Source: Bacteroidales bacterium
GTDB lineage: Bacteria; Bacteroidota; Bacteroidia; Bacteroidales; P3
DNA: 12,464 nt
Reading direction: 5' to 3'
NCBI GenBank assembly: GCA_021443125.1
Contig: JABUUQ010000004.1
Location: 414,372 to 426,835 of the forward strand
Under the pieces are notes generated by a model that was not told where the DNA came from, did not search any database, and saw nothing but the letters and a program-made list of their open reading frames with translations. Both the position numbers and the translations under genes were made by a program. Shown here in pieces: positions 6,936 to 12,464 of the stretch; within the stretch, counting starts at the first letter, position 1; each line of letters begins with the position of its first letter.

Positions 6936-8171
6936 TTATTCCGAAGCTATAGCCTTGGCCACGCAATAGGCAGTTGACCATGCTGCCTGAAGGTTGAAAC
7001 CTCCTGTAAGTGCATCAATATCCAACACTTCGCCAGCAAAATAAAGCCCTTTTTGCTTTGTGGATTCCAAAGTGTCGTAATTGACATTGCAAAGTGCAAC
7101 GCCGCCACAAGTTACGAACTCTTTTTTGTAGTGAGCTTTGCCTTTTATTGTGTATTCGTCGTTGGAAAGTCGGGCAATCAGTCGATTGATATGGGTGGAT
7201 GTTAGTGCATTCCAGCGTTGCGAGAAAGGTATTTTTGCTTTTTCAAGAAAATAGGTCCATTGCTTTTGTGAAAAAATATCGGGATAGATATTTGTAACCT
7301 GCTTTTGAGGATGTTCTGCTATGAATTCCTGAAGTACTTGTCTTATATCGTCTTCGGAATACTCGTTAAACCAATTGACAAGCAGGGTAGCCTTATATGA
7401 TTTCTCAAAAAGGTATCTTGCAGCCACAGAAGACAGTTTCAACACCGCAGGACCGCTTACACCCCAATGAGTAAAGAGAATGGAACCGTTGGTTTTGAAT
7501 CTTGTTCCCGCAAGACGCAAAGACACATTTTCAACACTTGCTCCCATAAGTTTCTCACACCATTCCGAATCGATACTAAAACTGAATAAAGAACCACAAG
7601 GAGGAACTATTTTCAAATCAAAGGCTTTTAGCATATTGCCAGTTCCGTCGGAAGTGAAGGAACCGGTAGTTACAACAATTTTATCGTATTGCTTTGATTT
7701 TTGTCCTTGTGATTGAAAGACAAGAGAGTATTTGCCATTGTCAAAACCTATTGTTGCAACTTTGTGGGCAAGATGCAGATGAATGCCAAGTATGTTTATT
7801 TTGTGCAAAAGCATTTCCACCACTTCCATAGCGTTGTCTGATGTGGGGAAAACACGATTGTCTTCTTGTGAATACAGACTTATTCCTGCATCTTCAAACC
7901 ATTGCATAGTATCACCACTATCGAATTTTGAGAAAGCACGATTCAATAATTTGTCTCCTCGGGGATATACCTTGAAAAGCTTTTCCACTTCCACAAAAGT
8001 ATTGGTCAAATTGCACCTTCCGCCTCCTGTCATAGCAAGTTTGCGTAATGCTGTGTCGCTTGCCTCAAATATGTCGATGTCTAGCTCGGGCAAAAATCTT
8101 TTGAGATTGATTGCACAAAAACAACCTGCTGCTCCCGCTCCTATAATAGCTATGCTTTGTGTGTGATTCAT
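6936..8171 (-). CDS. HI0933/YhiN family NAD(P)/FAD-dependent oxidoreductase
   Basis: A 411-residue flavoprotein. The N-terminal dinucleotide-binding motif AIIGAGAAGCFCAI (8-21) is followed by an acidic residue ending strand two (FEAS). Next comes the HI0933 family signature KLAMTGGGRCNLTN (44-57), then FTHWGVSGPAVL (233-244), and the C-terminal FAD contact FAGEVLDIDALTGGFNLQAA (378-397). Length is normal. No signal peptide is seen, so it is cytoplasmic. The family is widespread and its substrate is generally unknown; relatives are annotated as flavoprotein YhiN or BaiN-like reductases. I chose the ATG at 8171, three bases into which the protein begins NHTQSIAIIGAGAAG. An open frame to 8375 would cross the divergent promoter and the start of ftsX and is not credible. 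It appears to be transcribed alone from its own weak promoter and ends at a hairpin. Confidence 0.9.
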   Translation of the reverse strand: MNHTQSIAIIGAGAAGCFCAINLKRFLPELDIDIFEASDTALRKLAMTGGGRCNLTNTFVEVEKLFKVYPRGDKLLNRAFSKFDSGDTMQWFEDAGISLYSQEDNRVFPTSDNAMEVVEMLLHKINILGIHLHLAHKVATIGFDNGKYSLVFQSQGQKSKQYDKIVVTTGSFTSDGTGNMLKAFDLKIVPPCGSLFSFSIDSEWCEKLMGASVENVSLRLAGTRFKTNGSILFTHWGVSGPAVLKLSSVAARYLFEKSYKATLLVNWFNEYSEDDIRQVLQEFIAEHPQKQVTNIYPDIFSQKQWTYFLEKAKIPFSQRWNALTSTHINRLIARLSNDEYTIKGKAHYKKEFVTCGGVALCNVNYDTLESTKQKGLYFAGEVLDIDALTGGFNLQAAWSTAYCVAKAIASE

Positions 8172-8209
8172 ATTTTGTTTTTCCTTGCCGCTAAATCTTG
8201 TTTGGGTTG

Positions 8210-8217
8210 CAAAGTTA
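8210..8217 (-). promoter_or_regulatory. -7 element of the FAD oxidoreductase gene
   Basis: Read on the minus strand, TAACTTTG followed by CAAC matches TAnnTTTG, 38 bases ahead of the chosen ATG. No TTTG is seen at the -33 position (GAAA is there), so it may be weak or activator-dependent. It supports the start at 8171 rather than any upstream codon. Confidence 0.5.
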
Positions 8218-8237
8218 GTGAATTTTCTTTCTTTTTT

Positions 8238-8268
8238 TTCGGAATATGAACTATTTTTCTTATTTTTG
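8238..8268 (+). promoter_or_regulatory. Promoter of the ftsX cluster
   Basis: TTCG at 8238-8241 (one mismatch to TTTG), a 19-base spacer, and TATTTTTG at 8261-8268 followed by CA. Transcription would start near 8275, giving a leader of about 40 bases before the ftsX ATG. It is divergent from the oxidoreductase promoter about 45 bases away. An A-rich leader (AAAATCAAAAAAC) replaces a Shine-Dalgarno site. Confidence 0.65.
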
Positions 8269-8314
8269 CAAGTTGTATTTGCGTAAGGCACATTAACATA
8301 GAAAATCAAAAAAC

Positions 8315-9199
8315 ATGAAAGAAAATAAAAAGAAATCATATTCGAAATCACGCTTATTGACAGCAAATTTTTCAACTATACTAAGTATTGCCATGGTGCT
8401 GTTTTTGGTGGCTTTCATCTTCCTTTTCTCTTTTCATCTATGGTACCTTTCCAATCAGGTAAAGGAAAGTGTGTCTTTTACTGTCTATATGAATGAATCT
8501 TCTACGCCAGAGGATGCAATAAATCTCGAAAAAGAAATACAGAAAAGCAATGTTGTGAAAACAACCAAGTATAATTCTGTAGAGGATATAACAAACATGA
8601 TGAACAAAGACTTTGGTGCCGACCATTTAGACGTTTTGGGCGACTACAATCCTTATAAGGCAACAATAGAAGTTCATCTTAAGGCAGAATCTATGAAAGT
8701 CAATCAGATAAAACAGTTTATTCGTACATTGGAATCAAAACCTACTGTCGAAATGGTTGATTATCGCGACGATTTGATTAACAATATCAACACAGCATAC
8801 TACAACACAAGTGCATTGGTAATAATCATTTTCTTGTGTCTGCTGTTCATCTCCATCACTCTTATAAATCACACAATAGCACTTACGATAAAAAACAAGA
8901 AACTCTTGATAAGAAGCATGCAACTTGTGGGAGCAAAACCTTCTTTCATAAGACGCCCATTCCTTTGGAAAGGTTTGTGGTTGGGATTGATAGGAGGTCT
9001 TATTGCAGATGCATTGGCAGTGGCTGTTATGGCGGCAATATACAATCATCTTAACAATCCGGACATCACTCCTTTCCTTAGAACCTATATTTTGTTGGGT
9101 GCGGGAATCATTATATTGGGAGCAGTGCTGTCTTTTGTATTCTCATACATTGCAGTGCTAAGAAATATGAATCTAAAGAATTACAAATTATATAACTAA
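8315..9199 (+). CDS. ftsX: Cell division protein FtsX
   Basis: A 294-residue membrane protein with the FtsX layout: a basic cytoplasmic N-terminus, one helix at about 20-43, an extracytoplasmic domain at about 44-163, then three helices near 165-190, 220-243 and 257-282. The cytoplasmic loop MQLVGAKPSFIRRPFLWKG (202-220) is the family hallmark that couples to the ATPase FtsE. FtsEX sits at the division septum and controls peptidoglycan hydrolases through its outer domain. No ftsE is next to it; in Bacteroidota ftsE is commonly elsewhere. It is the first gene of a plus-strand cluster with DUF3098 (5-base gap), uppP and truB. The ATG at 8315 follows the promoter and gives the expected basic N-terminus. 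Confidence 0.95.
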   Translation: MKENKKKSYSKSRLLTANFSTILSIAMVLFLVAFIFLFSFHLWYLSNQVKESVSFTVYMNESSTPEDAINLEKEIQKSNVVKTTKYNSVEDITNMMNKDFGADHLDVLGDYNPYKATIEVHLKAESMKVNQIKQFIRTLESKPTVEMVDYRDDLINNINTAYYNTSALVIIIFLCLLFISITLINHTIALTIKNKKLLIRSMQLVGAKPSFIRRPFLWKGLWLGLIGGLIADALAVAVMAAIYNHLNNPDITPFLRTYILLGAGIIILGAVLSFVFSYIAVLRNMNLKNYKLYN

Positions 9200-9204
9200 A
9201 CATT

Positions 9205-9507
9205 ATGGCAACAAAAGACAAAGTTTCAGTATCTTCAAAACATACTTTCAAGGAAAAAACACCTCAATACAATTTTGCATTCACCAAAGACAACTACATT
9301 TGGATGCTTATCGGCTTGGTTGTTCTGGCTCTCGGCTACATTCTTCTTATAGGTGGTGGTTCAAAAGACCCTAATGTATTCAACGATAGCTTGTTCAACA
9401 CCCAACGTCTTGTGATTTCACCTATACTTATAGTTGCAGGATTAGTTATAGAGGTATATGCTATAATGAAACGTTCAAAGAAAAATACCGAAACAGAACA
9501 ACAATAA
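9205..9507 (+). CDS. DUF3098 family small membrane protein
   Basis: A 100-residue protein with a charged, Ser/Lys-rich N-terminal arm (1-32), a first helix YIWMLIGLVVLALGYILLIG (about 31-50), a short loop GGGSKDPNVFNDSLFNTQRL, and a second helix (ISPILIVAGLVIEVYAIM, about 71-89) ending in a basic and acidic tail. The GGGS-DPNVFN loop and the VIEVYAIM end are typical of DUF3098, a Bacteroidota family found between ftsX and uppP, which is the arrangement here. Its function is unknown. The conserved place next to FtsX suggests a role in the envelope or divisome (inference). It is followed by a palindromic repeat immediately after the stop codon. Confidence 0.85.
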   Translation: MATKDKVSVSSKHTFKEKTPQYNFAFTKDNYIWMLIGLVVLALGYILLIGGGSKDPNVFNDSLFNTQRLVISPILIVAGLVIEVYAIMKRSKKNTETEQQ

Positions 9508-9570
9508 AATAAAACGGCGGAATAAAAAATTATTCCTTGCTTTTAATTTTCTAAAACGGCGTTTTAATTT
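9506..9570 (+). repeat. Palindromic repeat site 4 between DUF3098 and uppP
   Basis: It begins at the DUF3098 stop codon. A truncated unit AAAACGGCG (9511-9519) runs into a small palindrome GGAATAA (9519-9525) / TTATTCC (9530-9536) with an AAAA loop, then CTTGCTTTT (9536-9544) and a full unit AAAACGGCGTTTT (9553-9565). The two CG units can also pair with one central G-G mismatch. Stems are weaker than at sites 1 and 2, so partial termination or RNA processing inside the cluster fits better than a full stop; uppP has no visible TAnnTTTG promoter of its own downstream. Confidence 0.65.
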
Positions 9571-9591
9571 AACAAATCCTTATAAAAATTT

Positions 9592-10392
9592 ATGAATACA
9601 CTTCAAGCAATAATCATTGCCATAGTTGAAGGCCTTACAGAGTTTCTTCCAGTTTCTTCAACAGGGCACATGATTCTCACACAAGCGATTTTGGATGTAA
9701 AAAGTGATGATTTCGTGAAAATGTTTACTATTTGCATTCAGTTTGGTGCCATTCTTTCAGTTTTGGTCATCTATTGGAAAAGATTTTTTCAGTCTATGGC
9801 TTTCTATTGGAAACTTTTGGTGGCTTTTCTTCCCGCTGCAATTTTCGGATTGTTGCTTTCCGACCAGATAGATGCCTTGTTGGAAACACCAATGGTAATA
9901 GCAATAGTTCTTGTTATTGGTGGTATCTTTATGTTGTTTGTTGACAAAATTTTTAATCACCCTGCAGAAGATCAGACAATAACCTATAAAAAATCTTTCA
10001 TGATAGGTCTTTGCCAGTGTATAGCTATGATTCCTGGCGTTTCTCGTTCCATGGCAACAATAGTGGGAGGTATGGGACAGAAGCTTTCTCGCAAGACAGC
10101 AGCAGAGTTTTCTTTCTTCTTGGCTGTGCCAACTATGGCTGCAGCAAGCGGTTATAAACTTTTGAAACTATTTTTGGAACCATCAGGAAGAGAACTTTTG
10201 CAAAGCAATCTTTCTATACTTGTGATAGGAAACATAGTGGCTTTCGTAGTTGCTATACTTGCAATAAAATTCTTTATCAATTTCCTTACAAAATACGGTT
10301 TCAAGGCTTTTGGTTACTATCGTATCATAGCAGGTGTAGTAATGATAGTGCTATTCCTTTGCGGTGTAGTTACAACAGACATAGCAGGCTAA
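9592..10392 (+). CDS. uppP: Undecaprenyl-diphosphate phosphatase (UppP/BacA)
   Basis: A 266-residue membrane enzyme that removes one phosphate from undecaprenyl diphosphate, regenerating the lipid carrier for peptidoglycan and other surface polymers; overproduction confers bacitracin resistance. The two catalytic signatures are intact: EGLTEFLPVSSTGHMIL (13-29), with E17, S23 and H26, and PGVSRSMATIVGGMG (148-162), with R152. Further family features are IQFGAILSVL (49-58) and the AEFSFFLAVPTMAAASGYKL segment. About seven or eight membrane helices are visible, and length is normal. The ATG at 9592 has no Shine-Dalgarno sequence. It lies in the ftsX-DUF3098-uppP-truB order known from Bacteroidota. 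The shared theme with ftsX is cell-wall assembly. Confidence 0.96.
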   Translation: MNTLQAIIIAIVEGLTEFLPVSSTGHMILTQAILDVKSDDFVKMFTICIQFGAILSVLVIYWKRFFQSMAFYWKLLVAFLPAAIFGLLLSDQIDALLETPMVIAIVLVIGGIFMLFVDKIFNHPAEDQTITYKKSFMIGLCQCIAMIPGVSRSMATIVGGMGQKLSRKTAAEFSFFLAVPTMAAASGYKLLKLFLEPSGRELLQSNLSILVIGNIVAFVVAILAIKFFINFLTKYGFKAFGYYRIIAGVVMIVLFLCGVVTTDIAG

Positions 10393-10414
10393 ACATTTTT
10401 TACTCTGGATTCTT

Positions 10415-11128
10415 ATGGACTTGAAAGAAGGTGGATACTTTCTTATAGACAAACCTTATACTTGGACTTCGTTTCAGGTTGTCAATAAACTGAAATCATG
10501 CATCAGGAGAGCAACGGGCGAAAAGAAGTTCAAAATAGGGCATGCTGGCACTCTCGACCCTTTGGCTACTGGTCTTCTAATCGTATGCTTGGGAAAGTAT
10601 ACCAAAAAGATAGATGAGTTTCAAGGGAAGGACAAAGAATATACGGGAACCTTTCATTTGGGTGCCACAACCAAGAGTTTCGACATGGAACATCCCGAAG
10701 ATGCACAATTTTCCATTGAACACATTACCGAAAAGCTTTTGAAAGACACTGCAAACAGCTTCCTTGGCGAACAAGAGCAAGTGCCACCAGTCTATTCTGC
10801 CGTAAAGATAGGAGGAAGGCGTGCTTATCACTATGTAAAGGCCGGTGAAGAAGTTGAAATGAAGAAAAGAAACATAACAATTTCCGATTTTGAACTCACA
10901 AACATAGCTTTACCCGATGTGGATTTTAGAATTGCTTGCACAAAAGGTACTTATATTCGTTCCATAGCAAGAGATTTTGGGTTGGCTTTGGATTCTGGCG
11001 CCTATCTTTCAGCTCTTCGAAGAATAAAGATAGGAGAATACACCATAGAACAAGCATATACTTTGAGCGAACTTGAAAAAGAAATCTTGGAAAACAATCT
11101 TGTAACAACACAACAAGAAAAACAATAG
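10415..11128 (+). CDS. truB: tRNA pseudouridine(55) synthase TruB
   Basis: A 237-residue cytoplasmic enzyme converting U55 of the T-loop of tRNAs to pseudouridine. The catalytic motif KIGHAGTLDPLATGLL (40-55) has the nucleophilic D48. Downstream are TTKSFDMEHPED (85-96), the QVPPVYSAVKIGGRRAY block (122-138), and CTKGTYIRSIARDFG (175-189), with the conserved R182. It is about 75 residues shorter than the E. coli enzyme and lacks the C-terminal PUA-like domain, which I recall as usual for Bacteroidota TruB. It starts 22 bases after uppP and is probably co-transcribed with it. The next gene follows after a 43-base gap with no terminator. Confidence 0.96.
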   Translation: MDLKEGGYFLIDKPYTWTSFQVVNKLKSCIRRATGEKKFKIGHAGTLDPLATGLLIVCLGKYTKKIDEFQGKDKEYTGTFHLGATTKSFDMEHPEDAQFSIEHITEKLLKDTANSFLGEQEQVPPVYSAVKIGGRRAYHYVKAGEEVEMKKRNITISDFELTNIALPDVDFRIACTKGTYIRSIARDFGLALDSGAYLSALRRIKIGEYTIEQAYTLSELEKEILENNLVTTQQEKQ

Positions 11129-11171
11129 ATATTCCCTAATAAAAATATCCTCTATTTAACTTTCCAACAAA

Positions 11172-12278
11172 ATGAGTGTTAAAGAATTTATGAAAAGAAA
11201 GCCAATAAGAATTGCATACAAAGTGCTTCTTTATGGTTTTGCAGTTTTTGGTTTTGGAGTCTTTGGTGCGTGGGCTATCTACGAAATGGGGCTGACCAAA
11301 AACAATGGTTTGGTAGATAGAAACACACGATATCTTGCCAAAGTTTCCGAATTGGACAATCAGAAGCAGGATTCAGCAAAATTCCTTTTTAGAACAGAAG
11401 ATTATATCAAGCTTGTAACGATAGGAAAGATGTATCCTCACAATGCCGAGCTTATAATCAACGGACTAAGGAATGCAAAAAATGACAAACAACTTACCCA
11501 AATGCTTGCCGCTTGCGAATTGTATATAAAAAATAACAAAAACTACAATTCAATGATGCAAGAAGCGACAAAGGTTTTCGGTCGTGCGTCGGTAAAAGAC
11601 AATGGCATCAATGCAATTCCTTGGATGAACTCAATAGAATGGGAAGCTCTCAAAGAGTCTATAGTAAAGGACAGTGCAGCAATAATGAAAGCAGCCAAAA
11701 TTACGGGAGTTGAACCAAGAATGATAGTGGGTTGTTTGGTAGGAGAGCAGATAAGATTGTTCAATTCCAAGAGGGAAATGTTCAAAAAGTACCTTGGACC
11801 AGTCAAAGTTCTGTCTGTTCAAAGTCAATTTTCGTTTGGTGTGAATGGAATCAAGGATTTTACTGCCAGAGAAGTGGAAGAACACCTTAAAGATAAAACC
11901 TCACCATTCTATATGGGTGAAAAATACGAACATATCCTCGATTACTCTGGTGCTGTCAATGATTCTGTTCGTATAAAACGCCTTGTTGACTATCGCGATC
12001 ATACCTATTCCTACATCTATACCGGTTGCATCATTCACCAGACAAGAAACCAATGGAAAAAGGCGGGATACGATATCACAAACCGCCCAGATGTGCTATT
12101 CACTCTTTTTAATGTGGGATTCTCACAAAGCCAGCCTAAACCAAATCCGGAATGTGGTGGTTCGCATATAACAGTGGCAGACCATATCTATACTTTTGGT
12201 GCCATAGGTTTCGATTTCTACTATTCGGGAGAGTTGTCAGATGTCTTTCCTTATTGGGAACAAAGATTCATTGACTAA
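11172..12278 (+). CDS. Membrane-anchored protein with a lysozyme/transglycosylase-like region
   Basis: A 368-residue protein I do not recognise as a named family. It has a basic N-terminus (MKRKPIR) and one membrane helix at about 15-37 without a signal-peptidase or lipobox site, so most of it should be periplasmic and anchored. Residues 50-175 look helical. Then TGVEPRMIVGCLVGEQIRLF (178-197), followed by SQFSFGVNGIKDFTAREVEEHL (218-239), resembles the lysozyme-like pattern of a catalytic Glu at a helix end (E192 candidate) followed by a G/S-rich strand and NGIK in place of the usual S-x-GL-x-Q-I. RPDVLFTLFNVGFS (305-318) may be the later conserved Asn-containing helix. A role in cutting peptidoglycan is inference, supported by neighbours ftsX and uppP. 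It takes the place after truB where I recall queA in some relatives. No close promoter is seen, so it is likely the end of the cluster. Confidence 0.6.
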   Translation: MSVKEFMKRKPIRIAYKVLLYGFAVFGFGVFGAWAIYEMGLTKNNGLVDRNTRYLAKVSELDNQKQDSAKFLFRTEDYIKLVTIGKMYPHNAELIINGLRNAKNDKQLTQMLAACELYIKNNKNYNSMMQEATKVFGRASVKDNGINAIPWMNSIEWEALKESIVKDSAAIMKAAKITGVEPRMIVGCLVGEQIRLFNSKREMFKKYLGPVKVLSVQSQFSFGVNGIKDFTAREVEEHLKDKTSPFYMGEKYEHILDYSGAVNDSVRIKRLVDYRDHTYSYIYTGCIIHQTRNQWKKAGYDITNRPDVLFTLFNVGFSQSQPKPNPECGGSHITVADHIYTFGAIGFDFYYSGELSDVFPYWEQRFID

Positions 12279-12281
12279 AAT

Positions 12282-12368
12282 AGAAAATTAAAACGCCGTT
12301 TCAAAAAATTAAAAGCAAGGAATAAAAAATTAAAACGCCGTTTTATTTTTCTGAAACAAGGTTTTAAT
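12282..12368 (+). repeat. Palindromic repeat site 5 after the lysozyme-like gene
   Basis: Units lie at 12290-12302 (AAAACGCCGTTTC) and 12332-12344 (AAAACGCCGTTTT), with a decayed unit GAAACAAGGTTTT at 12353-12365. Between them is AAAAGCAAGGAATAA (12311-12325), the same module as site 4 in the opposite orientation. Bases 12282-12302 can pair with 12332-12352 over 21 positions with three mismatches, followed by only a weak U-rich stretch. It starts 3 bases after the upstream stop codon and reaches into the promoter region of the next gene, so it may act as a leaky terminator. Confidence 0.65.
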
Positions 12369-12378
12369 AAATGCGTTG

Positions 12379-12386
12379 TATATTTG
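12379..12386 (+). promoter_or_regulatory. -7 element ahead of the heavy-metal-associated gene
   Basis: TATATTTG followed by CAA matches TAnnTTTG, 22 bases before the ATG. No TTTG lies about 19 bases upstream, where the decayed repeat unit sits, so this promoter may need an activator or be weak. Confidence 0.5.
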
Positions 12387-12408
12387 CAATTTGTAACATT
12401 AGAAAATT

Positions 12409-12464
12409 ATGAATAAATCCTATAAAATAGAGGTTGATTGTGCCAATTGTGCCAATTTGATTGA
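12409..12464 (+). CDS. Heavy-metal-associated (HMA) domain protein, 3'-truncated by the window edge
   Basis: Only the first 18 codons are present (MNKSYKIEVDCANCANLI). The DCANCA core, with Cys11 and Cys14, is the CxxC metal site of the HMA fold, which binds soft metal ions such as Zn, Cd or Cu. Starts of this form occur both on stand-alone metallochaperone-like proteins and on the N-terminus of P1B-type metal-exporting ATPases; the fragment cannot tell them apart. It follows a -7 element at 12379-12386. Confidence 0.7.
   Translation, partial: MNKSYKIEVDCANCANLI

Noticed and set aside
7783..8166. Plus-strand open frame of 127 codons antisense to the oxidoreductase
   Set aside because: It is a complement-strand shadow of a well-supported flavoprotein with no promoter or recognisable motif.
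8172..8314. Riboswitch or small RNA in the divergent intergenic region
   Set aside because: The leaders are only about 30-40 bases on each side and no stable stem is visible.
8172..8375. N-terminal extension of the FAD oxidoreductase
   Set aside because: It would cross the gene's own -7 element, the divergent promoter and the first codons of ftsX; the Rossmann motif begins right after the ATG at 8171.

Overview
The window comes from a low-GC member of the Bacteroidota, most likely Bacteroidales. Four things point there: the small DUF4492 gene ahead of cydA-cydB, the order ftsX-DUF3098-uppP-truB, the near absence of Shine-Dalgarno sequences, and promoter-like sites with the Bacteroidota -7 element TAnnTTTG (five candidates, each continuing as TTTGCA). 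No rRNA, tRNA, CRISPR, insertion sequence or phage gene is visible. No gene-free stretch exceeds 300 bases; the longest are about 180-190 bases and carry repeats and promoters.

Layout. Bases 1-569 are the 3' part of a LicD-family transferase. A textbook promoter then drives an NhaC-type antiporter gene (675-1958). Facing it on the minus strand is the overlapping pair menA-licD (3694 to 2040). Still on the minus strand is the cytochrome bd oxidase operon DUF4492-cydA-cydB (6752 to 3885) with its own consensus promoter. Upstream of that is an HI0933/YhiN-type FAD oxidoreductase gene (8171 to 6936). A divergent promoter region (8172-8314) then starts the plus-strand envelope cluster ftsX, DUF3098, uppP, truB and a 368-residue membrane-anchored protein that looks lysozyme/transglycosylase-like (11172-12278). 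The window ends in the first 18 codons of a CxxC heavy-metal-associated protein.

How the genes fit together. MenA makes the menaquinone precursor and cytochrome bd oxidises menaquinol, so the centre of the window is a low-oxygen respiration module. FtsX (division-linked control of wall hydrolysis), UppP (recycling of undecaprenyl phosphate) and the lysozyme-like protein form a cell-wall group, with the tRNA-modifying TruB embedded. The two LicD proteins suggest decoration of a surface glycan.

The most unusual content is between the genes. Five intergenic sites (about 1957-2016, 3787-3887, 6829-6898, 9506-9570 and 12282-12368) carry one family of palindromic repeats. It is built from the 13-mer AAAACGGCGTTTT (or its complement), an AAAAGCAAG module often extended by GAATAA, and A/T linkers. 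All lie within about 40 bases of a stop codon at the 3' end of a gene, and each site can fold into an inverted repeat. Two have perfect 17-18 bp stems whose outer arms differ in sequence yet still pair. I read them as a dispersed family of 3'-end hairpins, probably terminators or mRNA-end stabilisers.
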